This document shows, one piece after another, positions 1-6,053 of a stretch of 9,910 nucleotides of DNA. The stretch is from Rhodoferax sp. Its GTDB lineage: Bacteria > Pseudomonadota > Gammaproteobacteria > Burkholderiales > Burkholderiaceae_C. The translations under genes were made by a program, and so were the position numbers. Every line of letters starts with the position of its first letter. Positions within the stretch are counted from its first letter, which is position 1. The stretch is from assembly GCA_021731215.1 (NCBI GenBank), contig JAKFXU010000466.1, forward strand, positions 1 to 9,910. The letters are read 5' to 3'. The notes beneath the pieces are model-generated. The model made no database searches and was not told the DNA's origin. It saw nothing but the letters and a program-made list of their open reading frames with translations.

Positions 1-490
1 GCACCTCCGCATAGGCGTGGGCCATTTCACGCAGTTTGAGCAGTAGCCGGTCCAGCGCCGGCAGCACCACTACGTCGCGGGCGGCGCGCAGTTGCAGGGC
101 ATGGCTGGTGTTGTTGATGTCTTCGCTGGTGCAGGCAAAGTGCACGAATTCGCTGGCTTTTTCCAGTTCGGGCCGGGCCTCGAACTTGGACTTGATCCAG
201 TATTCGACCGCCTTGACATCGTGGTTGGTGATCTTTTCGATGGCCTTGATGGCCTCGCCATCGGCTTCGGAAAAATGCCGGACCAGGCCCATCAAGTAAG
301 CACGCGCTCCGGGCGACAGCGGCTTGAATTCAGCAAAGCCGCAATCGCTCAGGGCCATGAACCAGGCCACCTCCACCTGCAGGCGGCGGTGCATATAGCC
401 CTGCTCGCTCATGATGGGACGGAGTTTGGCCAGCTTGGCGGCATAGCGGCCATCGAGCGGAGAAAGGGCGGAAATGGCAGAAAAAGTCAT
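1..490 (-). CDS. purB: Adenylosuccinate lyase, N-terminal part (runs off left edge)
   Basis: PurB catalyses two steps of cytosolic purine synthesis: SAICAR to AICAR plus fumarate, and adenylosuccinate to AMP plus fumarate. The 163 complete codons seen here match the N-terminal third of E. coli-type PurB (about 456 residues), as I recall that sequence. Landmarks are SPLDGRY near residues 10-16, KITNHDVKAVEYW around residues 86-98, and the strongly conserved FVHFACTSEDINN around residues 116-128, a substrate-binding region of the fumarase/aspartase superfamily. The ATG at 488-490 puts SPLDGRY at the same distance from the start as in E. coli, so the start is well supported. No Shine-Dalgarno sequence precedes it. 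The gene is divergent from the glutathione S-transferase gene. Nothing in the visible part looks damaged. The signature loop and catalytic residues of the C-terminal part lie outside the window. Confidence 0.97.
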   Translation of the reverse strand, partial: MTFSAISALSPLDGRYAAKLAKLRPIMSEQGYMHRRLQVEVAWFMALSDCGFAEFKPLSPGARAYLMGLVRHFSEADGEAIKAIEKITNHDVKAVEYWIKSKFEARPELEKASEFVHFACTSEDINNTSHALQLRAARDVVVLPALDRLLLKLREMAHAYAEV

Positions 491-496
491 GGACAG

Positions 497-526
497 ATTG
501 TAGGTTGTGCGCCACCATAGGCTCAA
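497..526 (-). promoter_or_regulatory. Candidate purB promoter
   Basis: On the minus strand a -35-like TTGAGC (521-526) and a -10-like TACAAT (497-502) are separated by 18 bp. The -10 lies only 6 bases from the purB ATG. Transcription would be expected to start about 7 bases after the -10, at or within a base of the A of the start codon. This agrees with the absence of a ribosome-binding site. It is a consensus match by eye, with no experimental support. Confidence 0.45.
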
Positions 527-553
527 CTGTAAGCGCTGGTAAACCCCAATGGC

Positions 554-559
554 TAGAAT
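554..559 (+). promoter_or_regulatory. Candidate -10 element for the gst gene
   Basis: TAGAAT lies 27 bases upstream of the gst ATG and resembles a sigma-70 -10 box. No good -35 hexamer sits at the usual spacing, so this is tentative. The implied 5' leader would be about 20 bases and contains no clear Shine-Dalgarno sequence. Confidence 0.3.
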
Positions 560-586
560 CGACGCTCCTGCAACAGTAGACCTCCC

Positions 587-1201
587 ATGAAATTAATCGG
601 ATCAAACACCAGCCCCTATGTGCGCAAAGTGCGCGTCGTGATGGCCGAGAAAAAACTGGACTATGAGTTGGTGGTCGAGGATGTGTGGGCGGCGCAGACC
701 CCGATTTGCGCAGCCAACCCGCTGGGCAAGGTGCCGTGCCTGGTGATGGAAGGCGGCGAAGCGCTGTTTGATTCGCGCGTGATTGTCGAATACCTCGACA
801 CCCTGTCGCCGGTGGGCAAACTGATTCCCCCGGTCGGGCGTGAACGGGCCGAGACCAAGACCTGGGAAGCGCTGGCCGATGGCCTGCTCGATGCGGCGAT
901 CCTGGCGCGGCTCGAAGCTACCTGGGGCGCTCGCTCGCCGGAGCAGCGCAGCCAGGCCTGGATTGATCGGCAAATGGGCAAGATCGAGGCGTCCTTGACG
1001 GCCATGAGCAAGGGGCTGGGCGACAAGCCGTTTTGTGCCGGCATCTATCTCAGCCTGGCCGATATTGCCGTGGGCTGCGCCCTGGGTTACCTGGACTTCC
1101 GCTTTGCCCAGATTGACTGGCGCAGCGACCATCCCAATCTGCTCAAGCTGTACGACAAGCTGATGCTGCGCGCCAGCTTTGCCGAGACGCGGCCGGCCTG
1201 A
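587..1201 (+). CDS. Glutathione S-transferase, YibF-like
   Basis: This 204-residue cytosolic protein has the two-part glutathione S-transferase layout. An N-terminal thioredoxin-like domain (about 1-77) starts with MKLIGSNTSPYVRKV, where Thr8/Ser9-Pro10 occupies the usual catalytic position. NPLGKVPCL follows at 44-52, with Pro50 as the expected cis-proline. FDSRVIVEYLD at 61-71 is the glutathione gamma-glutamyl binding segment, with Asp-Ser in place of the more common Glu-Ser. An all-helical C-terminal domain (about 85-200) carries LSLADIAVGCALGYLDFR. Length and the phrases LADG, CALGYLDFR and SFAETRP resemble E. coli YibF (202 residues), whose physiological substrate is not firmly established. 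The ATG at 587 is chosen because the family starts with M-K-L at this distance from the active site. It is divergent from purB and ends 14 bases before the convergent gene at 1216. I infer general detoxification or thiol chemistry, and the substrate is unknown. Confidence 0.9.
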   Translation: MKLIGSNTSPYVRKVRVVMAEKKLDYELVVEDVWAAQTPICAANPLGKVPCLVMEGGEALFDSRVIVEYLDTLSPVGKLIPPVGRERAETKTWEALADGLLDAAILARLEATWGARSPEQRSQAWIDRQMGKIEASLTAMSKGLGDKPFCAGIYLSLADIAVGCALGYLDFRFAQIDWRSDHPNLLKLYDKLMLRASFAETRPA

Positions 1202-1215
1202 GCGCCACGGCCAGC

Positions 1216-2454
1216 CTACCCGGGACGCTCGGCGGCCGGCGCCCGGGTCAGCGCCAGCAGGCGCTCCAGCTTGATTTGCACCTTGACGTCACGGTGCGCC
1301 ACGCTGCTCGCAATGCGAAATTCGGGCTGACTGGTGTCGCGCACGCTCAACTCGCCGGTCGGCATGCCGCTGCGGTTGATCACCACCGCCACGCGCGGCG
1401 TCGTGGTGTTGACGCCGCGTTTGATCACCACTGCAATCTCGTTGCTGGCCAGGCGCACAAACGAGCCCGGTGAATAAATGCCGACCGCCTTGATCAGGGC
1501 CGCGCCGGCTTCGTCGATCTGGCGGTTTTCATCAAAATAACTGGCCTGCATGGCGCTCGCCGGCGACTCGGGCAGACGCGCCGCACGCGGCGCCAGGCGG
1601 GCCGCAAAAACGTCAGCGCGCTGAATCAGCCGGGCCATGCGCTGGCCCTCGGTGCGCGCAGCCAGTGGGCCCGGGGTCTTGGTGCGGTGGTCACGCACCG
1701 CTTCCAGCCAGCGTCGCTCGGTGACCCCGAGTTGCTCAAGCAGGCGCATCGCGCGCGCCGGATGCTGCTCGATCTGGACTTGCTGCTCCGGGCTGGGGGC
1801 CTCTTTTTGCAGTGCCAGCCGGTCCTGCAGCTCGGTCATGCCGACGTTCATCGTGAGTGCCGCTTGGCACAGGGTGAGCTCCAGCGCAGCGGGCCACTTC
1901 AGCACTTCGCGCGCGGCCACGCCGCACATCACGCTCACCAGCATGGCGTGCGTCGCACTGTACAGTTGCAGCTCGGTGCTGGCGAGGTGGATCAGTGCAA
2001 ACAGGGCGCCATCCGGGTTGCTGTGCGCATGCCGACTGAGCTGCGCCTGCAGCTTGTCGAGCCGTTCCCGAAAGCTCGCCGGGTGGCTGTCGCGCAGCAT
2101 GGTATGCGCTTGGCCCTGCAGTTCCAGCCAGTCGGGCTCGCCGTCGTCTGTGATGTCGCGGTGACTGTCCAGGTCGGAGGCCAAAATCTGGGCGCCGGCA
2201 ATTTGCTTGAGCGGACGGTCTTGGCGCACCAGGTGGTGCAGCTTGCCGACATAGGCACGCAGATGGCTCTCGGATTCGGCCACGTCGATGAACAGACTGC
2301 TGCGCCGCCCGATCACCAGCTCGAGCTCGCTGCGGCTGGTCACCACATAGCCCTTGTGCGCCAGCAACACGCCGCCCTCATCGCGCAGCGCAAAGGGTAG
2401 CGGCTGGCCGATGCGAATGGAGTCGACGTTGACGGGGACGAGGACGAGATTCAT
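1216..2454 (-). CDS. Degenerate HD-GYP-like protein
   Basis: This 412-residue protein has no signal peptide or membrane segment. It has three parts. An N-terminal module (about 1-85) contains VNVDSIRIGQPLPF and resembles the small leader domains found before HD-GYP domains. A helical HD-GYP-like core spans about 160-325. A tail (about 325-395) with GIYSPGSFVRL and EIAVVI is typical of the end of HD-GYP proteins. Some core positions survive: His169 (ATHAM), His231 (EQHP), His256 (RDHR) and Asp281 (RADVF). The defining His-Asp doublet is replaced by Met202-Asn203, the paired histidines are reduced to one, and the GYP motif is absent. Known HD-GYP enzymes hydrolyse c-di-GMP with these metal ligands, so I infer this one is not a phosphodiesterase and may bind a nucleotide or a partner. 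The ATG at 2452-2454 is preferred; the longer frame begins at a GTG (2541) with an uncharacteristic N-terminus. It is divergent from the GGDEF/EAL gene, which suggests c-di-GMP signalling. Confidence 0.75.
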   Translation of the reverse strand: MNLVLVPVNVDSIRIGQPLPFALRDEGGVLLAHKGYVVTSRSELELVIGRRSSLFIDVAESESHLRAYVGKLHHLVRQDRPLKQIAGAQILASDLDSHRDITDDGEPDWLELQGQAHTMLRDSHPASFRERLDKLQAQLSRHAHSNPDGALFALIHLASTELQLYSATHAMLVSVMCGVAAREVLKWPAALELTLCQAALTMNVGMTELQDRLALQKEAPSPEQQVQIEQHPARAMRLLEQLGVTERRWLEAVRDHRTKTPGPLAARTEGQRMARLIQRADVFAARLAPRAARLPESPASAMQASYFDENRQIDEAGAALIKAVGIYSPGSFVRLASNEIAVVIKRGVNTTTPRVAVVINRSGMPTGELSVRDTSQPEFRIASSVAHRDVKVQIKLERLLALTRAPAAERPG

Positions 2455-2703
2455 AAACGTGCCGGAATTATGTCCATGGAGGCAGCGCCACGTGCGGCGC
2501 ACAGTACCCAAGCTTAAGGGATGGCGCGCGCCGGTTAACACGCAAGGCGTTAGTCACTTACCCGCCATTTCTGCGCTTTGCCGCCAAATTGGCCAGCGTA
2601 CACTGGTTTCGACCCGCGTCACCGGCGCCGGTGCTGGCCCACAGCGCCGATAATCGGGCATGATTGGACACTTGCGACAGACCGAACGCAGTGATTGAAA
2701 ACA
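2455..2703. promoter_or_regulatory. Divergent intergenic control region
   Basis: This 249-base gap separates the start codons of the HD-GYP-like gene (minus) and the GGDEF/EAL gene (plus), so it must hold both promoters. Visible candidates are a minus-strand CATAAT at 2467-2472, about 12 bases from the HD-GYP-like ATG, and a plus-strand GATAAT at 2649-2654, about 50 bases from the other ATG. Neither has a convincing -35. Two dyads are present: GTGCG-G-CGCAC at 2492-2502, and a perfect 12-base palindrome ACCGGCGCCGGT at 2621-2632. Either could be an operator or chance in GC-rich DNA. No Shine-Dalgarno sequence is evident before either gene. Small open frames here are short and unsupported. Confidence 0.4.
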
Positions 2704-5103
2704 ATGGGTTTGATCCAAAAATTCAACGACCTGCGCATCTGGGTCCGATTGATCATCCTGATCCTGCTGGGGACCATCCTCTCGGGCGTCGGCCTGGTCC
2801 ATTGGGCCACGCTCCAGCAGCAGAAAATTGCGGTTGACCAGGCCCGTGATTTTGCCGAAAGCGTGCATCAGATGACCATGGCCGGGCTGACCGGCATGAT
2901 GATCACCGGCACCATTGCCCAGCGCAACGTGTTCCTTGACCAGATTCGCGACAGCAACCACATCGAGTCGCTCAAGGTGTTCCGGGCGGAGTCGGTGGTG
3001 ACCCAGTACGGCAAGGGCCTGACTGGTGAACTGCCTTCAACCGACAGCGAGCGTGCCGTGCTGACGACCGGCAAGGCCAGTTACGAAGTCTTTTCCGCAC
3101 CGGACGGGACGCCCAGATTGCGCGCCATCCTGCCGGCACTGGCCTTGGAAAATTATCTCGGCAAGAACTGCCTGGACTGTCACGCGGTCGCCCCAGGCAC
3201 CGTACTGGGGGCGGTCAGCATGGAAATTTCGCTCGAAGGCGCCAATGAGACGGCGCGCAATTTCGGCTTGAGCGCACTGGCCGCGGCCGCCCTGCTGTGC
3301 CTGCCGCTGGCGTTTTTGATCTGGTATTTCATCTCGCGCATCGTGACCCGGCCCCTGTACCGCATGACGGCCGGCCTGCAGCGCATGGCCGATGGCGATA
3401 TCGAGGAGATCGGACCGTTGCAGCACCGCGGCCATGATGAGGTGGCGCAGGCGACCGAGGCCTTCAATCGGGTGATGGAAAAAGTGCGCGAGCTGCTGGC
3501 CGAGCAGCGCCTGTCGCGCATCGTGTTCGAGAACTCGCTCGATGGCATCACGGTGACCGACGCCAACGGGCGCATCCGGATGACCAATCGGGCCTTTACC
3601 GACACCACCGGCTACAGCGCCGAGGAGGTGATTGGCCAAACATCGGCGCTGCTCAAGTCCGGGCGCCAGGACGCCGCCTTTTACCAGGCGTTCTGGCAGA
3701 CGCTGAAGGAAAAGGACGAATGGCGCGGCGAAATCTGGAACAAGCGCAAGAACGGCACGATCTACCCCGAGTGGCTTAACGTCAGCGCGGTGCGCGACAA
3801 GCGCGGCGAGGTCGAGCACTATGTCGCGATCTTCTCCGACATCACCGAGCGCAAGCAACGCGAGGAGCTGATCGCGCACCAGGCTTTTCATGACGCGCTG
3901 ACCGGCCTGCCCAATCGCGTGCTGTTCCTGGACCGGCTGGAGCAGGCGCTGGTGCAGACCAAACGCTCCAAGTCGCGCACCACGGCCGTCATGTTTCTCG
4001 ACCTCGATCGCTTCAAGCTGATCAACGACACGCTCGGTCACGACGCGGGTGACGCCTTGCTGCGCGAGGTGGCGCTGCGCCTGCGCGCCTGCGTGCGCGC
4101 CTCCGACACCGTGGCGCGCATGGGCGGTGATGAGTTCACCATTTTGCTGCCCGAGATTGGCGACTGGGCGGCGGCGCAGGGGGTGGCGCAAAAAATCCTG
4201 GACGCGATGCAGGTCGCCGTCACCCTGGCCGGCCAGCCCAGCGTGATCACCACCAGCATTGGCATCAGCCTGTTTCCCCAGGACGGCCGCGACGCCGACA
4301 CCTTGATGAAACATGCCGATGCGGCCATGTACCAGGTCAAGGGCAGCGGGCGCGCCAGTTTTTACTTCTTCACCCCGGAGCTGCTGGGCAAGCCGTCGCG
4401 GCGGATCGAACTTGAAGCGCAACTGCGCCTGGCGCTGGCGCGCCAGGAATTCGTGCTGGCGTACCAGGACCTGGTGGAACTGCCCAGCGGCCGGGTGTAT
4501 GGGCGCGAGGCCCTGCTGCGCTGGCAGGATCCGGCCCACGGGCTGCGCCTGCCGGAGGACTTTTTGCCCTTGGCCATCGAGACCGGCCTGATTCTGCCGA
4601 TTAGCGAATGGGTCTATGCCAGCGCCTGCCAGCAGGCTCTGCAGTGGCAGGCCGAGGCCCCCGGCCGGATGGTCTCCATCCACCTCTCGGAGCCGGAATT
4701 CTTGCGCGCTGACCTGGTCGAGCTGCTGGCCGGCACGCTGCAACGCAGCGGCCTGGCGCCGACACTGCTCGAAGTGGAGATCAGCGAATTGATCGCCACG
4801 AAAGATCCGATGCGCGCCGAATTGCTGGCCCGCACGCTCATGGCGCTGGGGGTGCGCGTGGTGCTGGACGACTTTGGCGCCGGTCACTCCAACCTGTTGA
4901 CCCTGCGCCGCCTGCCAATCAAGGCCCTGACCCTCGACCATGCGCTGGTCAGACACTGCGCAACGGACGCCGACTACCAGGCCGTGATCAAGACCATCCT
5001 GGCGACGGCCCGGGCGCTCGACCTGAAGGTAGGCGCCAAAGGGGTGGAAAGCGCCGAGCAGCTCGATCTGCTGCGCACGCTGGGCCACTCCACGGCACCT
5101 TGA
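2704..5103 (+). CDS. Membrane heme-c-type sensor with HAMP, PAS, GGDEF and degenerate EAL
   Basis: This 799-residue inner-membrane signalling protein makes c-di-GMP from GTP by its GGDEF domain. Domain order by ATG numbering: TM1 about 14-34; periplasmic domain about 36-185 ending in NCLDCHAV, a c-type heme CxxCH motif (Cys156, Cys159, His160); TM2 about 188-211; HAMP about 209-262; PAS about 270-383; GGDEF about 390-555; EAL about 566-795. The cyclase looks intact. It has DALTGLPNR, FLDLDRFKLINDTLGHD, GGDEF at 474-478, and an inhibitory RxxD (Arg465-Asp468) exactly five residues before GGDEF. The EAL domain keeps EAL (Glu602), LEVEISE and DDFG (Asp722-Asp723). It has His660 where Asn is expected in NLS, Thr743 for the catalytic Lys, and Lys779 for the first Glu of EGVE. 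It stops just before the usual QG..P terminus. I infer a cyclase with an inactive phosphodiesterase half. A TTG start at 2695 is also possible. Confidence 0.93.
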   Translation: MGLIQKFNDLRIWVRLIILILLGTILSGVGLVHWATLQQQKIAVDQARDFAESVHQMTMAGLTGMMITGTIAQRNVFLDQIRDSNHIESLKVFRAESVVTQYGKGLTGELPSTDSERAVLTTGKASYEVFSAPDGTPRLRAILPALALENYLGKNCLDCHAVAPGTVLGAVSMEISLEGANETARNFGLSALAAAALLCLPLAFLIWYFISRIVTRPLYRMTAGLQRMADGDIEEIGPLQHRGHDEVAQATEAFNRVMEKVRELLAEQRLSRIVFENSLDGITVTDANGRIRMTNRAFTDTTGYSAEEVIGQTSALLKSGRQDAAFYQAFWQTLKEKDEWRGEIWNKRKNGTIYPEWLNVSAVRDKRGEVEHYVAIFSDITERKQREELIAHQAFHDALTGLPNRVLFLDRLEQALVQTKRSKSRTTAVMFLDLDRFKLINDTLGHDAGDALLREVALRLRACVRASDTVARMGGDEFTILLPEIGDWAAAQGVAQKILDAMQVAVTLAGQPSVITTSIGISLFPQDGRDADTLMKHADAAMYQVKGSGRASFYFFTPELLGKPSRRIELEAQLRLALARQEFVLAYQDLVELPSGRVYGREALLRWQDPAHGLRLPEDFLPLAIETGLILPISEWVYASACQQALQWQAEAPGRMVSIHLSEPEFLRADLVELLAGTLQRSGLAPTLLEVEISELIATKDPMRAELLARTLMALGVRVVLDDFGAGHSNLLTLRRLPIKALTLDHALVRHCATDADYQAVIKTILATARALDLKVGAKGVESAEQLDLLRTLGHSTAP
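3169..3183 (+). other. CxxCH c-type heme attachment motif in the periplasmic sensor
   Basis: Codons for Cys-Leu-Asp-Cys-His lie in the predicted periplasmic domain shortly before the second membrane segment. CxxCH is the standard covalent attachment site for heme c, loaded by the periplasmic cytochrome c maturation system. The following G-T-V-L-G-A-V-S-M-E-I-S-L strand resembles the end of Tll0287-like/DUF3365 heme-c or PAS-like sensor domains. Met or His residues in the VHQMTMAGLTGMM helix (about 54-66) could supply the second axial ligand; that part is inference. Confidence 0.65.
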
Positions 5104-5123
5104 CTGGCGCCCCACTGCCCTGA
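5086..5123 (+). other. Out-of-frame remnant of the EAL C-terminus
   Basis: The GGDEF/EAL gene stops at TGA 5101-5103, straight after LGHSTAP. In a different frame, bases 5094-5120 encode GTLTGAPLP followed by TGA at 5121-5123. Canonical EAL domains end in a segment of the form G-x-x-x-A-Q-G-x-L-x-x-x-P-L-P, whose Gln is an active-site residue. This fits a short indel (net loss of 1, 4 or 7 bases) around 5086-5094, which removed the Gln and put the tail out of frame. A sequencing error is also possible. Confidence 0.6.
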
Positions 5124-5160
5124 TGGAAGCAAAACTCACCCTCCCGTTTGGCGTCTGCGC

Positions 5161-6027
5161 TCATCTGACGCGCGCCACCTGAATGCACAGTTCGGCCGAC
5201 ATGGATTGACCAGGCTGTAGCGCGCGCACGCCCAACGCGTCGGCGTTGCCGCCATGCAAGCTCATCAGATTAAAGGCATTGTTGACATGGCTTACCGGCT
5301 CAATCGCGACGAAGTCGCGGGTGCTGTTGGTAAACACCACGAGGCGGTTCAGGGTGGATGTGATGCGTGTGTGCAGTTGCTCGTCACGCAGATGCACCAC
5401 GCCGGGCCAGCCGTCATAACAGTGGTCCACCGCCAGCGCTGCGCAATCGGCGTCCAGGCCGTGCGATGCCGTGCGGTGCGTTGGCAGCTTGTCGGCGCCC
5501 ATCTCCCAGCGCCCGCTGGCTTGAAAAGCAATACGGCTGTGCCTGCGTTTGACAAAGTAAGGGTGCCACCCCAGCCCGACCGGTGCAAGCACCTCAGACC
5601 GGTTGTCAACGCGCAAAGTGAGTTCGAGTTGATTGGCTGTCAGCCGCAACGTCTGCGATGCGTCAAAAGCGAACGGCCAGGCGTCGTCAGGCTGGTGTTC
5701 ATATGACAGCCGGGCAAACTGGGCGGTGCTTTCACGCACGCGCCAGGGCCGCTGCCAGCCCACGCCGTGAATAGCATGGGGTTCGTCGCCTGCCGTGGGT
5801 TGCAGTGGGTGACTGAGGCCGGCCCAGCGCAGCCTGGCGTGCCCAACACGGTTGGAAAATGGTACGAGTGGGTAGCTACCCGCCTGACGGGCTGAACTCA
5901 GCGCACTGAAAGCGCTGGCGCGCAGCACAGGAATGTCGCCCAGCCACAAGCCCGCGATGCACCCGCCCAGGCGGGGCGCAATTTCACAGCGAAAGGTCTG
6001 GCACGACAGTGCTATGGCAGATGGCAT
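5161..6027 (-). CDS. Aldose 1-epimerase (mutarotase) family protein
   Basis: This 288-residue cytosolic protein is of the galactose-mutarotase-like superfamily, whose members interconvert alpha and beta anomers of aldoses. The family landmarks are in order: PFSNR at 56-60, HAIHGVGWQRPW at 84-95 with His87, GLGWHPYF at 151-158 with His155 as the expected general acid, DHCYDGW at 201-207, and AIEPVSHVNNAFN at 241-253 with Glu243 as the expected base. No signal peptide is seen. The ATG at 6025-6027 is the first possible ATG, since an in-frame TAA lies five codons upstream. No Shine-Dalgarno sequence is visible, so translation may be coupled to the preceding gene, whose stop is 26 bases upstream. 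It is last in the catabolic block. Galactarate is acyclic and needs no mutarotase, so the substrate is more likely a galactose-type sugar or hexuronate feeding the pathway; this is inference. No clear terminator follows. Confidence 0.9.
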   Translation of the reverse strand: MPSAIALSCQTFRCEIAPRLGGCIAGLWLGDIPVLRASAFSALSSARQAGSYPLVPFSNRVGHARLRWAGLSHPLQPTAGDEPHAIHGVGWQRPWRVRESTAQFARLSYEHQPDDAWPFAFDASQTLRLTANQLELTLRVDNRSEVLAPVGLGWHPYFVKRRHSRIAFQASGRWEMGADKLPTHRTASHGLDADCAALAVDHCYDGWPGVVHLRDEQLHTRITSTLNRLVVFTNSTRDFVAIEPVSHVNNAFNLMSLHGGNADALGVRALQPGQSMSAELCIQVARVR

Positions 6028-6053
6028 GGTGTCGTGCGCTTATTGCGACTTGA

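Noticed and set aside
1200..1230. GAGCG/CGCTC repeat between gst and the HD-GYP-like gene as a terminator
   Set aside because: The arms are short and far apart, with no T-run. It probably reflects GC-rich composition.
2455..2541. A 29-residue extension of the HD-GYP-like protein from a GTG at 2541
   Set aside because: The extension is Arg/His-rich and unlike the family, while the ATG at 2454 starts directly with the conserved VPVNVD segment.
2554..2961. A 135-codon minus-strand frame spanning the divergent region and the start of the GGDEF/EAL gene
   Set aside because: It overlaps the membrane-anchor coding region, shows no motif or ribosome-binding site, and its composition matches other shadow frames.
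3037..5139. A 700-codon open frame on the minus strand, antisense to the GGDEF/EAL gene
   Set aside because: Same signature of a shadow frame (His/Arg/Gln-rich, no domain), fully opposite a well-supported multi-domain gene.
5151..5171. Inverted repeat GCGTC/GACGC as a bidirectional terminator between the convergent genes
   Set aside because: The stem is only five bases with an 11-base loop, there is no T-run, and it overlaps the epimerase stop codon.
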